Assembly: GCA_023259635.1 (NCBI GenBank)
Contig: JALRGX010000074.1
Coordinates: 1 to 35,124 of the forward strand
Direction: 5' to 3'
Source of the DNA: Methylotenera sp.
GTDB lineage: Bacteria > Pseudomonadota > Gammaproteobacteria > Burkholderiales > Methylophilaceae
DNA: 35,124 nucleotides
The position numbers and the translations under genes are program-made. Of this stretch, positions 33,797-35,124 are shown piece by piece. Position 1 is the first letter of the stretch. Every line of letters begins with the position of its first letter. The notes under the pieces are model-generated. The model was given only the letters and a program-made list of their open reading frames with translations, did no database searches and was not told where the DNA came from.

Positions 33797-35124
33797 CTAC
33801 TTGAAAAATCGGCGGTAAAAGATCGGCAGCAATACCAATGTAAGCGAAGTGGAACTTACCAAGCCACCGATTACAACTACTGCTAATGGACGCTGTATCT
33901 CAGAGCCCGGCCCGGTAGCGAATAACAGCGGGATCAAACCAAAAGCCGTGATGCTCGCAGTCATCAGCACCGGCCTTAACCTGCGTTTAGCACCTTCTAC
34001 GACAATATTCAGCACCGACATTCCCTGCGCTTCAAGCTGGTTAAAATAACTTACCATTACCACGCCATTCAACACGGCAATACCGAGCAGTGCGATAAAA
34101 CCGACAGAAGCCGGTACCGACAGATATTCACCTGACACCCACAAGGCAAATACGCCGCCTATCATCGCAAAAGGGATGTTCGATAGGATCAGCAATGCCT
34201 GCTTCACAGAGCCAAAAGTAGCGAACAGCAACAGGAACACCAGGGCTATCGCAACCGGGACCACAATCGCCAGACGTGCAGCAGCACGCTGCTGATTCTC
34301 GAACTGACCGCCCCACTTGATTGAATAACCTTCATCAAGCTTCACCTCGGCACCTACGCGCTGCTTTGCCTCCTCAACAAAACTTACCAAGTCACGGTCG
34401 CGCACATTGGCAGTAACTACTACATAACGGGCTCCACGCTCCCTATCGACTTTCACCGGCCCCTCTTCGCGCACAACTTTTGCTACGGCACTCAAAGGTA
34501 CATTGGTGCCACTTGGCAGTGTAAGCATCAAATTATCAAAGTCTGCCGGAGAATCGCGTAATGCCTGACTGCCCCTGATCAATACCGGGGTACGTCTTTG
34601 GCCTTCCTGCACCACGCCAAGTTGCTTACCTTCCAGCTGTGCCAGCAAGACAGATTGAATGCCGTTGATATCCAGTCCCAGACGGCCTGCAGCAGCACGG
34701 TCTATTTTGACCTGAAGATACTGCACACCGCTATTTTCCGGGGTATAGACATCCTGACTGCCCGGAATAGACTCAAGAATTTTAATAATCTGCTGTGCCT
34801 TGGCATCCAGCGTACCCAAGTCTTGGCCAAAAATCTTGATTGCCAAGTCGCCGCGCACGCCAAGAATCATCTCATTTACGCGCATATCAATCGGCTGCGT
34901 AAAACTATAAGCCAACCCTGGCAATTGCTGCATTACTTTACGCAACTCATCAATCAATGCCTCTTTGGTTTCCATGCGCCATTCGTCCATTGGCTTCAGA
35001 ATCAGAAAATTATCTGTCTGATTCAAGCCCATCGGGTCTAAACCAAGGTCATCCGAACCTACACGTGAGTAAACACCTTTTACCTCAGGCACCTGGCTCA
35101 AAATAGCACGCTGCACATTCAAAT
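33797..35124 (-). CDS. CzcA/CusA-type heavy-metal RND efflux pump, C-terminal part
   Basis: The last 442 residues of an RND transporter; the frame is open at the right edge, so the start lies outside the window. The visible part is the second periplasmic (porter) half, with DLAIKIFGQDL and GVQYLQVKIDRAAAGRLGL. Membrane helices follow: LAIVVPVAIALVFLLLFATF, ILSNIPFAMIGGVFALWV, VGFIALLGIAVLNGVVMVSYF and the last LAVVVIGGLVSSTSLTLVLLP. The pattern is that of the HME-RND subfamily, which exports Co/Zn/Cd or Cu/Ag with proton influx, with CzcB and CzcC partners expected to the right. The metal cannot be told because its ligand residues lie outside the window. Confidence 0.92.
   Translation of the reverse strand, partial: LNVQRAILSQVPEVKGVYSRVGSDDLGLDPMGLNQTDNFLILKPMDEWRMETKEALIDELRKVMQQLPGLAYSFTQPIDMRVNEMILGVRGDLAIKIFGQDLGTLDAKAQQIIKILESIPGSQDVYTPENSGVQYLQVKIDRAAAGRLGLDINGIQSVLLAQLEGKQLGVVQEGQRRTPVLIRGSQALRDSPADFDNLMLTLPSGTNVPLSAVAKVVREEGPVKVDRERGARYVVVTANVRDRDLVSFVEEAKQRVGAEVKLDEGYSIKWGGQFENQQRAAARLAIVVPVAIALVFLLLFATFGSVKQALLILSNIPFAMIGGVFALWVSGEYLSVPASVGFIALLGIAVLNGVVMVSYFNQLEAQGMSVLNIVVEGAKRRLRPVLMTASITAFGLIPLLFATGPGSEIQRPLAVVVIGGLVSSTSLTLVLLPIFYRRFFK

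Noticed and set aside
1-35124. CRISPR array, insertion sequence, prophage or toxin-antitoxin locus
   Set aside because: No regularly spaced repeats, transposase, integrase, phage structural gene or toxin-antitoxin pair was seen on either strand.

Overview
The window looks like chromosomal DNA of a Gram-negative betaproteobacterium, most likely a methylotroph of the Methylophilaceae (Methylotenera-like). This placement is inference from gene content: a HemJ-type oxidase, a CIRCE-controlled rpoH, ornithine-lipid acyltransferases, c5-like cytochromes, a large FAD/Fe-S dehydrogenase and a CzcA/DUF3240 metal-efflux pair. No sequence search was possible. I see no prophage, insertion sequence, integrase or CRISPR array.

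Layout. 1-2632 (minus) is the N-terminal two thirds of a large FAD/4Fe-4S dehydrogenase that runs off the left edge. 2804-6195 (plus) holds a TlpA-like thioredoxin, HemJ, an unknown membrane-anchored protein, a TetR regulator with its own operator-like promoter, and a PfkB-family sugar/nucleoside kinase. 6648-7004 is an IHF/HU-like protein with a basic tail.

7051-21692 is a dense signalling and cell-envelope block. A divergent pair (an HTH protein with a C-terminal receiver, against a stand-alone receiver followed by an HD-GYP phosphodiesterase) is followed by minus-strand genes. Read in transcription order these are: histidine kinase with an SBP_bac_3 sensor, CheY-like receiver, LivK-like binding protein without a transporter, histidine kinase with HAMP and four PAS domains, histidine kinase with MASE1 and CHASE, a 71-residue unknown, bactofilin, membrane-anchored M23 endopeptidase, bactofilin. 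The three kinases share one C-terminal core (a PAS starting near the motif LSPDG, HisKA, HATPase) behind three different sensor heads. This is the most distinctive system here: a multi-input phosphorelay next to c-di-GMP turnover and a bactofilin/peptidoglycan-hydrolase module.

22432-26493 carries a SlyB-like glycine-zipper lipoprotein, an OlsB/OlsA-type acyltransferase pair, ApaH and a membrane-anchored di-haem cytochrome c built from a tandem duplication. 26679-26755 is tRNA-Arg(CCG). Its 3' end and terminator are echoed at about 28480, and the acceptor end again at about 32256. These copies bracket a lone lipoprotein gene and a CHASE-PAS-PAS-GGDEF-EAL gene, so successive tRNA-targeted insertions or duplications are possible. 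32425-33398 is rpoH with an upstream CIRCE (HrcA) operator and a clear terminator. 33468-35124 (minus) is a DUF3240 protein and the C-terminal part of a CzcA/CusA-type RND pump cut by the right edge.

Intergenic regions worth attention are the 739-base gap before slyB (orphan minus-strand terminator), the 724-base gap before rpoH (a perfect 28-base palindrome and a nested AT-rich dyad) and the 156-base AT-rich divergent promoter region at 7699-7854.
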